A stretch of 18,611 nucleotides of DNA, from positions 1 to 18,611 of the forward strand of contig CAKUQM010000033.1 in NCBI GenBank assembly GCA_934675465.1. The letters run 5' to 3'. Under the pieces are notes generated by a model. The model was not told where the DNA came from, did not search any database, and saw nothing but the letters and a program-made list of their open reading frames with translations. The translations under genes and the position numbers were made by a program. Below, piece after piece: positions 7,180 through 14,292 of the stretch (its first letter is position 1; the number at the start of each line of letters is the position of its first letter). The stretch is from an uncultured Erysipelotrichaceae bacterium. Its GTDB lineage: Bacteria; Bacillota_I; Bacilli_A; Erysipelotrichales; Erysipelotrichaceae.

Positions 7180-8051
7180 TGAAAAAGGTATTATTAGTAT
7201 TAGCATGTTTATTAGCTTTAACAGCTTGTGGTTCTAATCACTATTCAAGTGTGAGTGATGGAACAGAGGTAATCTATAAGGACGCTAAGGGTAATTCATT
7301 TACTAAGGAAGACTTATATGAAACAATGAAGAATAATGATGTTACTGACTTATTAAAGATTAACTTGATTAAGAAATTAGCTAACTTTGAGGGTATCGAT
7401 ATGGATGAAATTGTTAATTCTGTTGAGGAACAAACAAATGGTATGATCGATGCAGGATATGAAACATTTATTACTTCATATTATGGTACAGTTGATAACT
7501 ACAAGAAGAGTTATATCGCCAACGAAGCTTTAACTAGATTAATTAAGGCTGAAGTAGAGGCTAACTTCGATACTTATAAGGAAGACTATAATCCATATAA
7601 GGCTGAAATCGTTAAGTTTGATACTAAGGAAGCGGCTGAAGCGGTACTTGAAGCTGTAAATAATTCAGAAAATACATTTGAATATGCATGTACTGAAAAT
7701 GGTTATACAGATGAGGTAACTGAGAAGTTATATAGTGATAAGGATAGTGATTTACCTGCTGAAGTTAAGGAATATGTCTTAAACGCAACAGAAAATGGTT
7801 TATCAGGTGTTATTGAAGTAACTACAGCTATCAATGATTCTGAAGGTAATTCAAGTGTAAACAACACTTATTATCTAGTTAATTTAACTTCTAAGAATGT
7901 AGAAGACTTCCATGATGAATTTGTAACTCTAGTAAGCGAAAATATCGATAAGGATACAATCATCAACAAGTTATTAGAAAAGTATAACTTAGAAGTTCAT
8001 GATCAAAGAATCTATGAATTATTAAAAGCTCAATATGAGGCTGTAAAATAA
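7179..8051 (+). CDS. PrsA-like lipoprotein lacking a clear parvulin domain
   Basis: Secreted lipoprotein of 290 aa with a classic type II signal: KK at 2-3, a hydrophobic core, and lipobox LTAC with C17 as the lipidated residue. The mature part resembles the companion foldase upstream in overall plan. An acidic N-terminal region with an EDLYE motif is followed by a helical stretch, a small alpha/beta segment around 150-240, and a C-terminal helical tail. The hallmark parvulin motifs (HIL..., GGxLG, GYHII) are absent, so it probably acts as a chaperone-like or inactive homologue rather than an isomerase. It is translated by TAATG re-initiation after the upstream gene and ends in TAATG with the HIT gene. 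The relation to PrsA is inferred from context and layout and is weaker than for the first gene. Confidence 0.7.
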   Translation: MKKVLLVLACLLALTACGSNHYSSVSDGTEVIYKDAKGNSFTKEDLYETMKNNDVTDLLKINLIKKLANFEGIDMDEIVNSVEEQTNGMIDAGYETFITSYYGTVDNYKKSYIANEALTRLIKAEVEANFDTYKEDYNPYKAEIVKFDTKEAAEAVLEAVNNSENTFEYACTENGYTDEVTEKLYSDKDSDLPAEVKEYVLNATENGLSGVIEVTTAINDSEGNSSVNNTYYLVNLTSKNVEDFHDEFVTLVSENIDKDTIINKLLEKYNLEVHDQRIYELLKAQYEAVK

Positions 8052-8443
8052 TGTGTATCTTTTGTGAGATTGTTAATGGGAATATCCCTTCTAAGAAAGT
8101 CTATGAAGATAATAACTTCTTAGCTATCTTAGATTTAAGTCAAACAACTTATGGTCATACACTAGTTATGCCAAAGAAACATTATGATAACTTCTTAGCT
8201 ATGCCAGCTAATGAAGCAGGTAAACTTATGGAAGTTGTCAATATTGTAGCTAACAAGATTTATAAGAATCTAAATTGTAATGGATGCAATATCCTTATGA
8301 ATACTAATGAGGTTGCAGGACAAACAGTTATGCATACTCATGTTCATATTATTCCAAGATACAATGAAAATGATTCTATTGAGATCAAATTCACTGAAAA
8401 CAAATTCGATCTTGATGAAGTCTTAAATAAGATTAATGGTTAA
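8051..8443 (+). CDS. hit: HIT-family nucleotide hydrolase (HinT/Hit type)
   Basis: Small cytosolic histidine-triad protein of 130 aa, a normal length for the family. These enzymes hydrolyse nucleoside phosphoramidates or adenylates. The N-terminal CxxC (C2, C5 in MCIFCEIV), H44 in MPKKH and the triad MHTHVHIIPR with H95, H97 and H99 are all present. The Cys pair plus His suggests the zinc-binding subgroup common in Firmicutes. It is the last gene of the plus-strand operon, starting on a TAATG overlap with the lipoprotein and followed 3 bases later by a strong terminator. Nothing in the sequence indicates why it is coupled to secretion foldases. Confidence 0.95.
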   Translation: MCIFCEIVNGNIPSKKVYEDNNFLAILDLSQTTYGHTLVMPKKHYDNFLAMPANEAGKLMEVVNIVANKIYKNLNCNGCNILMNTNEVAGQTVMHTHVHIIPRYNENDSIEIKFTENKFDLDEVLNKING

Positions 8444-8446
8444 CTT

Positions 8447-8479
8447 AAAAGACTATCACTTATCCGATAGTCTTTTTTT
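8447..8479 (+). terminator. Rho-independent terminator after the HIT gene
   Basis: 11-bp perfect stem AAAAGACTATC / GATAGTCTTTT (8447-8457 and 8466-8476), 8-base loop, and a seven-T run (8473-8479). The A-rich start of the stem also makes it a possible backup terminator for the opposing pyk transcript. Confidence 0.9.
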
Positions 8480-8489
8480 ATTACCCTTA

Positions 8490-8523
8490 ATAAAAAAGGT
8501 ATCCACATTCATGAATACCTTTT
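8490..8523 (-). terminator. Rho-independent terminator after pyk
   Basis: On the minus strand, AAAAGGTAT (8523-8515) pairs with ATACCTTTT (8502-8494), with a 12-base loop containing the ATTCATGAAT palindrome. The stem runs straight into TTTTTTATTA. It ends the long operon that starts near 17854. Confidence 0.8.
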
Positions 8524-8529
8524 AATAGT

Positions 8530-9951
8530 TTATTTAATTGTAACAATCTTCATCATGTTAGCACTGCCCTCACCTGTTGGATAACCTGCAGAAATAACTA
8601 CAAGTTCACCAGGCTTGTGGCCAAAGGCCTTGCATACAGCACTAGCTAATTCATCATCGTTTGTAAGATCATTTTGAACTCTTGAAATAACAGGAGTAAT
8701 ACCGGCATAAGTCTCTAATGCATGTTGAGTTTGTTTATTGAAAGTAACTGCATAAGTAGGACAAGCTGGTCTATATTTAGAAATAACCTTAGCAGTTGTA
8801 CCACCTTGTGTGAAGACAACAACAGCACCAACAGGAAGTGTTAATGATGCATCAGATACTGCGATACCGATAGCATCTTGAATAGTATCGTGCTTATATT
8901 GTTTCATTGTCTCTAAGTGTTCTCTAAATGGGAAGATGTCTTCAGCAGTTTCACAAATTGAAGCCATAGTCTTAACAGCCTCAACTGGATAATCACCAGC
9001 AGCCGATTCAGCAGATAACATAACCGCATCACTACCATCTAATACCGCGTTGGCAACATCACTTGCCTCAGCTCTTGTACAACGAGGATTCTTAGTCATT
9101 GAATCTAACATATGAGTAGCAGTAATAACTGGTTTACCATATTGGTTAGCCTTCTTGATAATAAGCTTTTGATAAATTGGAACTCTATCTGGACTTACTT
9201 CTACGCCTAAGTCACCTCTTGCCACCATTACACCATCGGCAACATCTAAGATTTCATCGATGTTGTCAAAGCCTTCTTGGTTTTCAATCTTAGCGATGAT
9301 TTGAATACTAGGCTTACCCATTTCAGCGAGAATCTTTCTAATTCTTAAGACATCATCAGCTCTTCTTACAAATGAAGCTGCGATGAAGTCTACATTTTGT
9401 TCACAACCAAATCTTAAATCAGCGTCATCTTTTTCAGAAATAAATGGCATAGTTAATTTAACACCTGGAACATTACATCCCTTTCTAGATGCTAAGATAC
9501 CATTTACTTGAACTTCACACTTTAATTCATCACTAGATGCTTCAACAATCTTTAATTGTTGTTTACCATCGTTGACAAGGATTACATTGCCTTCTTTTAC
9601 GTCACTAAATAGTTCTGGGCACTTAATAGTAACTCTATCATGACTTCCCATAATATTTTCTTTACATAAAGTAACAATTTCACCCTTTTGGTAAGTTTCC
9701 TCACCATTTTCAAAGTCACCAAGACGAATCTCAGGACCCTTTGTATCCAATAAAATGCCTAAATTAAGTCCATTTTCCTTTTCAACTTTTCTAACTAATT
9801 CAATATTAGCTAAATGGTCTTTGTGTTCACCATGAGAAAAGTTGAGTCTAACAACATTCATACCAGCATTAGCCATAGCTAAAATAGTTTCATAATTGTT
9901 AGAACTAGGACCTAAAGTACATACAATTTTTGTCTGTTTAAATATGCTCAT
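8530..9951 (-). CDS. pyk: Pyruvate kinase
   Basis: Converts phosphoenolpyruvate and ADP to pyruvate and ATP, the last step of glycolysis. Length is 473 aa. RLNFSHGEH (35-43) and LLDTKGPEIR (67-76) bind substrate and metal. KIENQEG holds the catalytic K221 and metal ligand E223; ARGDLGVE holds D247; ATHMLDSM starts with the T279 region; and the SDAVMLSAESAAGDYPVEAV block follows (307-326). The B domain spans about 71-167 and the C-terminal regulatory domain about 350-473. The extra C-terminal phosphohistidine-type domain of Bacillus pyruvate kinases is absent, so this is the short form. The ATG follows GGAGG by about 5 bases. It lies 41 bases after pfkA, with a possible internal promoter at the pfkA stop. 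Confidence 0.98.
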   Translation of the reverse strand: MSIFKQTKIVCTLGPSSNNYETILAMANAGMNVVRLNFSHGEHKDHLANIELVRKVEKENGLNLGILLDTKGPEIRLGDFENGEETYQKGEIVTLCKENIMGSHDRVTIKCPELFSDVKEGNVILVNDGKQQLKIVEASSDELKCEVQVNGILASRKGCNVPGVKLTMPFISEKDDADLRFGCEQNVDFIAASFVRRADDVLRIRKILAEMGKPSIQIIAKIENQEGFDNIDEILDVADGVMVARGDLGVEVSPDRVPIYQKLIIKKANQYGKPVITATHMLDSMTKNPRCTRAEASDVANAVLDGSDAVMLSAESAAGDYPVEAVKTMASICETAEDIFPFREHLETMKQYKHDTIQDAIGIAVSDASLTLPVGAVVVFTQGGTTAKVISKYRPACPTYAVTFNKQTQHALETYAGITPVISRVQNDLTNDDELASAVCKAFGHKPGELVVISAGYPTGEGSANMMKIVTIK

Positions 9952-9991
9952 AAAACCTCCAACAAAAAAATATTTTAATCGATTTAACTTG

Positions 9992-9997
9992 ATTATA
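9992..9997 (-). promoter_or_regulatory. Possible internal -10 box ahead of pyk
   Basis: On the minus strand TATAAT contains the TAA stop of pfkA and lies about 40 bases before the pyk ATG. It is preceded by TTG and sits between the short arms ACTTG/CAAGT (9987-9991, 9998-10002). No -35 is visible at 16-18 bases, so support is weak. Confidence 0.3.
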
Positions 9998-10952
9998 CAA
10001 GTCTATCAAACAATCTATATAAATCCCTCTTTGACTCTTTTGGCATGTATAAAGCTTCATCAATTGGCATATTAGTAATTTGATTACTACGAATACCGCA
10101 ACAGTGTCCGCCAACACCATCTAAAAGTAAATCTACCGCATGTTCACCAAGCCTAGAAGCTAAAACTCTATCATTTGGAGTAGGTGAACCACCTCTTTGA
10201 ATATGACCCAAAACAGTAGCTCTACCAGAGAAACCAGTTCTAGATGTAATCTTATTAGCCAAAGAATTAACGTCAGTTAATTTTTCAGAAACAATGACAA
10301 TCGCATGATTTTTACCCTGTCTATCTAGATATGCAAGCTTTTCAATAATAGCCTCTTCATCAAAGCCGGTTTCAGGAGTAACCACAATTTCAGCACCAGT
10401 AGAAATACCAGACCAAATAGCCAAGTCACCACATCTATTACCCATAACTTCAACGATTGAACAACGGTGATGTGAACTTGAAGTATCTCTTAATTTATCG
10501 ACACATTCTACAACGGTATTTAGCGCAGTATCAAAGCCAATTGTAAAATCAGTACCAGCAATATCATTATCGATAGTACCAGGCAAACCAATACAGTTGA
10601 TGCCCTTTTTAGTTAAAGTTAGAGCACCTCTATAAGAACCATCACCGCCGATGACAACAAGCGCATCAATGTTGTGAGATCTTAACATCTCACAAGCCTT
10701 ATCTTGAACAGCTTCTTCTTTAAATTCAGGAAGACGTGCAGAACCTAAAATAGTACCACCACGAGATAAAATATCAGAAACACTAGATCTATTAAAGTCT
10801 ACATAATTGCCTTCAATTAGACCCTTATATCCATCTTTAATGCCAACAACATCAATACCATTAGCTAAAGCGTTACGAGTAACTGATCTAATGGCAGCAT
10901 TCATACCTGGGGCATCACCACCAGATGTTAAAATACCAATTTTTCTAATCAT
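9993..10952 (-). CDS. pfkA: ATP-dependent 6-phosphofructokinase
   Basis: Phosphorylates fructose 6-phosphate to fructose 1,6-bisphosphate, the committed step of glycolysis. Its 319 aa matches the 319-320 aa of bacterial PfkA. SGGDAPGMNAAIR (10-22) and GGDGS (102-106) bind ATP. The glycine at 105 (GGDGS rather than GGDDS) indicates ATP rather than pyrophosphate as donor. PGTIDND (124-130) has the catalytic base D128. MGNRCGDLA and GHIQRGGSPT contribute to substrate binding. The ATG overlaps the dnaI stop as ATGA and follows AAGGG by 8 bases, so it is coupled to the helicase loader gene. In Bacilli pfkA-pyk more often follows acetyl-CoA carboxylase genes, so this position is unusual. Confidence 0.98.
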   Translation of the reverse strand: MIRKIGILTSGGDAPGMNAAIRSVTRNALANGIDVVGIKDGYKGLIEGNYVDFNRSSVSDILSRGGTILGSARLPEFKEEAVQDKACEMLRSHNIDALVVIGGDGSYRGALTLTKKGINCIGLPGTIDNDIAGTDFTIGFDTALNTVVECVDKLRDTSSSHHRCSIVEVMGNRCGDLAIWSGISTGAEIVVTPETGFDEEAIIEKLAYLDRQGKNHAIVIVSEKLTDVNSLANKITSRTGFSGRATVLGHIQRGGSPTPNDRVLASRLGEHAVDLLLDGVGGHCCGIRSNQITNMPIDEALYMPKESKRDLYRLFDRLV

Positions 10953-11815
10953 AAAGTTTCCCTTCTTTTGTTTTGTCCCAACAATACATAACTCTCACTC
11001 AATATATCAATTCTTTCTAAAAGCCTTTTTGCTCTCATTCTACTAGTGTTGTTTTTATCATAAGTATAATGTTCGAGTAAATCTTCCTTAGAAAGATTTG
11101 AAGTAAATAAAGTAGTTAATTTGTTTTCCATACGATAATCTAAAATATTAAATAATAAATCATCCCTAGAATAAGCACTAACTGACTCAGAACCTATATC
11201 ATCAATAATCAAATATTTAGACTCTTTAATATCGTTTATGATACGGTCGTAAGTTATTTGATCATTAACTATTAATTGTCTCATTTTGTTTATAAAGAAA
11301 TTAGACTTAATAAAAGCTATCTTCTCACCATTTCTAGCCAAAGTATTAGCTAAGGCAATGCACATATATGTCTTGCCAACACCCAAATCACCATAGATAT
11401 ATAGTCCTCTTGTTTCTTTATGTTGAGCTATTTTTTCAACTCTAGCATATAATCTTACAAGATTATCGTCTACAAGCTTAATATTCTTTAAAGATAAATT
11501 GCTATATTCACTAGGTATATCTGAATATATATAATTAGCTCTTATCTTATCCTCTATTTTCTTTTTAAGATACTTATCACAATAAGTAATATCGTTATAA
11601 ACAAGATCATCATAATTCAAAGTGATTACTTCGCCTTTTTTGCCCTGTTTACATGTATCAATTCCTGTACAGTTCCTACAAATATTTAAAGATTCGATGC
11701 AATCTAAAAAAGGACTTAAATGACTTTGTATATATCCATCACTTATATTATGTTTACTAATAAATTCATTAACATAAGGATACTTTTTAATTAAACTTAG
11801 ATAATCAATCATCAT
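10949..11815 (-). CDS. dnaI: Primosomal helicase loader DnaI
   Basis: AAA+ ATPase that loads the replicative helicase at origins and restart sites together with DnaB. The N-terminal part has a cysteine set fitting the zinc-binding helicase-interaction domain of DnaI (C46, C49, C55, C79). The ATPase domain has Walker A GDLGVGKT (142-149), Walker B YLIIDDIGSE (201-210), the sensor-like LFTSN (236-240) and a C-terminal RMRAKRLLERI with arginine-finger candidates. The protein is 288 aa, slightly shorter than the Bacillus one (about 311). Two tandem ATGs exist, 11815 and 11812. The first overlaps the dnaB stop as ATGA; the second is better spaced from AGAGG (6 bases) and may be the real start. The 3' end overlaps pfkA. 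Confidence 0.93.
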   Translation of the reverse strand: MMIDYLSLIKKYPYVNEFISKHNISDGYIQSHLSPFLDCIESLNICRNCTGIDTCKQGKKGEVITLNYDDLVYNDITYCDKYLKKKIEDKIRANYIYSDIPSEYSNLSLKNIKLVDDNLVRLYARVEKIAQHKETRGLYIYGDLGVGKTYMCIALANTLARNGEKIAFIKSNFFINKMRQLIVNDQITYDRIINDIKESKYLIIDDIGSESVSAYSRDDLLFNILDYRMENKLTTLFTSNLSKEDLLEHYTYDKNNTSRMRAKRLLERIDILSESYVLLGQNKRRETL

Positions 11816-12948
11816 TGACCTCTCATTCTTTTTATAGCTTCTATTTCTTCAAAAGAAACATCATTATTCATAGAATTATCATACTTAGGCTCGCTAAACT
11901 TTTGTCTAGACACAGTCTTCTTGTTTGTACCATTTAATCTATCTAAACAATCTTTAGCTGTTTTTACATCATTGTGATGCATATCATTTGCCAAAGAATA
12001 GATATATTTTTCAATTAATTTATTATCATTATTCTCTAACACAAACTCTAATAAGGCATTAATAACTTCGATATTCAAATGATATTCATGTCCAAGTTCA
12101 AAGATGATTTTTCTATCTAAGACTGTAGCTTCCTTACCATTTAATTTAGACATTAGAAATGTGATACAAGGAACATTATATGTATCCTCCTCGACACTTC
12201 GATATGGAGATATATGTTTTTGACATTTATATCTAAATAAATTCAAATTAAATTCAGGATCATTAGTTTTAATACATGAAAAAACAAGTGGACGCATACT
12301 TTCCAAGTCAATGTTATATAAGTCGCCCATCATCGCGATTTCTTCAATCACCTCAGGCGTACGATACTTTATAGGAAAAGCATTTATTTCGCATTCTTTT
12401 AAGAAAGCATTTATATCAAAATAAGTACCAAAATTATATTTAACAGTTTCTTGTTTCTTTAAGCCAGCTTCTTTTTCCTTAGTCCAAGAAGAAAGCTCTT
12501 GAGGATTAAAACGACATGACACATCATCAAAACCCTTATGCTTACCAAAAGTTTTAGCGTTGCTCAATAGACTTTGATAATAAGTACTACTTGTCTTATT
12601 AATTAAGACTCTAGGTAAGATATCATCACTTACAAATTCTTCAATACTCAAAGGATCATTTAAAATAAAAATATAAGTATTTTCATCTTTTTTCTTTAAA
12701 GTATTCACCAAACGATACTTATTCAAAAGCTTCAAGCATTCTTCAAATTGATTGATTGAATATCTTAAAGAATTTAAAAGATCATTTAGCTCATAAAAGC
12801 GGCTAGAACTATCTTTCAAACACAAAAATTCATATAAATAATGAGCATCATTACCAATCAAAGGGTTATAAAAAAGAATCAAGGCTTTTCGTCTTTTGTA
12901 ACTTAAATCAACATTTGATTCTACTTTAAATAAATCACTTCCAAGCAT
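11812..12948 (-). CDS. dnaB: Replication initiation and membrane attachment protein DnaB (helicase loader, DnaB/DnaD type)
   Basis: Firmicute DnaB, a partner of DnaI and DnaD in helicase loading, not the E. coli helicase of the same name. The N-terminal part (about 15-110) looks like the winged-helix domain of the DnaD/DnaB family. The central and C-terminal helical stretch (about 180-340) fits the DnaB_2/DDBH2 fold and includes LGHEYHLNIEVINALLEFVLENN. A charged tail follows, ending near EEIEAIKRMRGQ. Sequence is divergent, so assignment rests largely on position directly before dnaI and after coaE, as in Bacillus relatives. The ATG at 12948 gives 378 aa; a GTG at 12954, nearer to AGGTGG, is an alternative start. 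Both overlap the coaE 3' end. The nrdR gene that often precedes dnaB is absent here. Confidence 0.82.
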   Translation of the reverse strand: MLGSDLFKVESNVDLSYKRRKALILFYNPLIGNDAHYLYEFLCLKDSSSRFYELNDLLNSLRYSINQFEECLKLLNKYRLVNTLKKKDENTYIFILNDPLSIEEFVSDDILPRVLINKTSSTYYQSLLSNAKTFGKHKGFDDVSCRFNPQELSSWTKEKEAGLKKQETVKYNFGTYFDINAFLKECEINAFPIKYRTPEVIEEIAMMGDLYNIDLESMRPLVFSCIKTNDPEFNLNLFRYKCQKHISPYRSVEEDTYNVPCITFLMSKLNGKEATVLDRKIIFELGHEYHLNIEVINALLEFVLENNDNKLIEKYIYSLANDMHHNDVKTAKDCLDRLNGTNKKTVSRQKFSEPKYDNSMNNDVSFEEIEAIKRMRGQ

Positions 12949-13489
12949 GCTCACTTAACCACCTGTCTATCTTCTCATAAAGAGAAAAAAGACTAGAATC
13001 ATTATATATTATTACATCACTTCTTTCTATCTTCTCTTTTATAGACATCTGGTTTTTTATACGCTGTTTACTTTCTTCAATACTTAATCCTCTATCAACT
13101 AATCTTTCTAAAGCAATCTTTTCATCAACTACTACAAGTAATATCTCATCAAAATATTTATCCCAGTTTACTTCAAAAAGTAATGGTACTTCCGCAAAGA
13201 AAGGATCATATTTCTTACTTTCATCTTCCATCCTTTTAAGAATCAAAGGATGCATAATTGACTCAAGTAACAGCCTTTTATTTTCATCACTAAAGACAAT
13301 ATTAGCTAATTTCTTTTTATTCAATAAACCATTCTCATAACATTCAGGAAAATAATCAATTAAAACACCACTACTTAAAAGTTCTCTATTTACTTCATCA
13401 CAGTCAAACACAAAATAGCCCTTACCCCTTAAATAAGCGGCCACAGTGCTCTTCCCCGAACCAATAGTACCTGTAATAGCTATTTTCAT
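12935..13489 (-). CDS. coaE: Dephospho-CoA kinase
   Basis: Last step of coenzyme A synthesis: phosphorylates the 3'-hydroxyl of dephospho-CoA with ATP. P-loop GTIGSGKST (7-15), followed by YFVFDCDEVNREL (25-37), which holds the conserved aspartate of the CoaE family. MHPLI and EVPLLFE (VPLLFE is a strong CoaE motif) come next, then VVVDEKIALERLVDRG and the QRIKNQMS lid segment. The protein is 184 aa, a little shorter than usual (about 195-205). The start overlaps the mutM stop as ATGA, and the polA-mutM-coaE order is conserved in many Firmicutes. The 3' end overlaps dnaB by 14 bases. Confidence 0.96.
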   Translation of the reverse strand: MKIAITGTIGSGKSTVAAYLRGKGYFVFDCDEVNRELLSSGVLIDYFPECYENGLLNKKKLANIVFSDENKRLLLESIMHPLILKRMEDESKKYDPFFAEVPLLFEVNWDKYFDEILLVVVDEKIALERLVDRGLSIEESKQRIKNQMSIKEKIERSDVIIYNDSSLFSLYEKIDRWLSEHAWK

Positions 13490-14292
13490 TTTTGACAGTT
13501 AGGACAATAATAAGTGCCCCTTCCTTTCAATTTAACCTTCTTAATATCACCACCACATTTAGGACAAACTTTCATCGTATGGCATCTTAAAGATTGTTGA
13601 AACCTTCCGGTTACACCAAGAGAAGATGTATATGATCTAATGGTAGTTCCACCACACTTAATAGCCTCACCCAATACCTTACGTGTTTCATTTATTAAAT
13701 TGATAATATCAGTATCACTTAAATCACAGCCTTTTTTAAAAGGACTTACCCCAATGCCGAATAAAATCTCATCATCATAGATATTACCAATACCAGCCAC
13801 AAAAGATTGATCTAATAATATCTCTTTAATAGGATTTTGTTTCTTCGAAAGATATTTCTTACAGTAATCTAAATTAAATCTCTCATCAAAAGGCTCCGGA
13901 CCTAACTTCTTAAATATTGAATAATCACCAGTTTTAGGAATAAGCTCCATCCTGCCAAACTTTCTCACATCATGATAAAGAAGCAAATGACCATCATCCA
14001 ACTTAAAAATAATATGAGTATGCTTATCATACTTGTATCCATCTTCCACATAGAAGTATTTACCTTCCATCCTTAAATGAGAAACAAGTGTAATATCATC
14101 CATCTCAAAAAGAAGATACTTACCCCTTCTTTTGAAATCTCTGAAATGTTGGCCAATCAATTTATTCTTAAATTCAGTAACATCACCTTCAACAATCGGT
14201 GCATACAAAACAGCGATATCTAGTATCTTCTTATCTTTTATCTTTGTTTCAAGTGTTCTTAAAACAGTTTCAACCTCAGGAAGCTCTGGCAT
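13486..14292 (-). CDS. mutM: Formamidopyrimidine-DNA glycosylase (Fpg)
   Basis: Base-excision repair enzyme that removes 8-oxoguanine and formamidopyrimidines and nicks the abasic site. It starts MPELPEVETV, where P2 is the Schiff-base nucleophile after Met removal and E3 and E6 are catalytic. RRGKYLLFE holds the conserved beta-hairpin lysine. DQSFVAGIGNIYDDEILF is the helix-two-turn-helix region, followed by GGTTIRSY and GRFQQSL. The C-terminal zinc finger has C243, C246, C263 and C266, with R258 in GRGTYYC. Complete at 268 aa. The linker before the finger is shorter than usual and reads LRCHTMKVC instead of VYGRxGxPC. It is joined to polA by TAATG and to coaE by ATGA. Confidence 0.97.
   Translation of the reverse strand: MPELPEVETVLRTLETKIKDKKILDIAVLYAPIVEGDVTEFKNKLIGQHFRDFKRRGKYLLFEMDDITLVSHLRMEGKYFYVEDGYKYDKHTHIIFKLDDGHLLLYHDVRKFGRMELIPKTGDYSIFKKLGPEPFDERFNLDYCKKYLSKKQNPIKEILLDQSFVAGIGNIYDDEILFGIGVSPFKKGCDLSDTDIINLINETRKVLGEAIKCGGTTIRSYTSSLGVTGRFQQSLRCHTMKVCPKCGGDIKKVKLKGRGTYYCPNCQK

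Noticed and set aside
9938..10120. Minus-strand 60-codon frame over the pfkA end and pyk start
   Set aside because: Out of frame with pfkA and pyk, low-complexity translation, no ribosome binding site.
10807..11046. Plus-strand 79-codon frame opposite pfkA and dnaI
   Set aside because: Antisense shadow of two clearly conserved genes, with no ribosome binding site or recognisable product.
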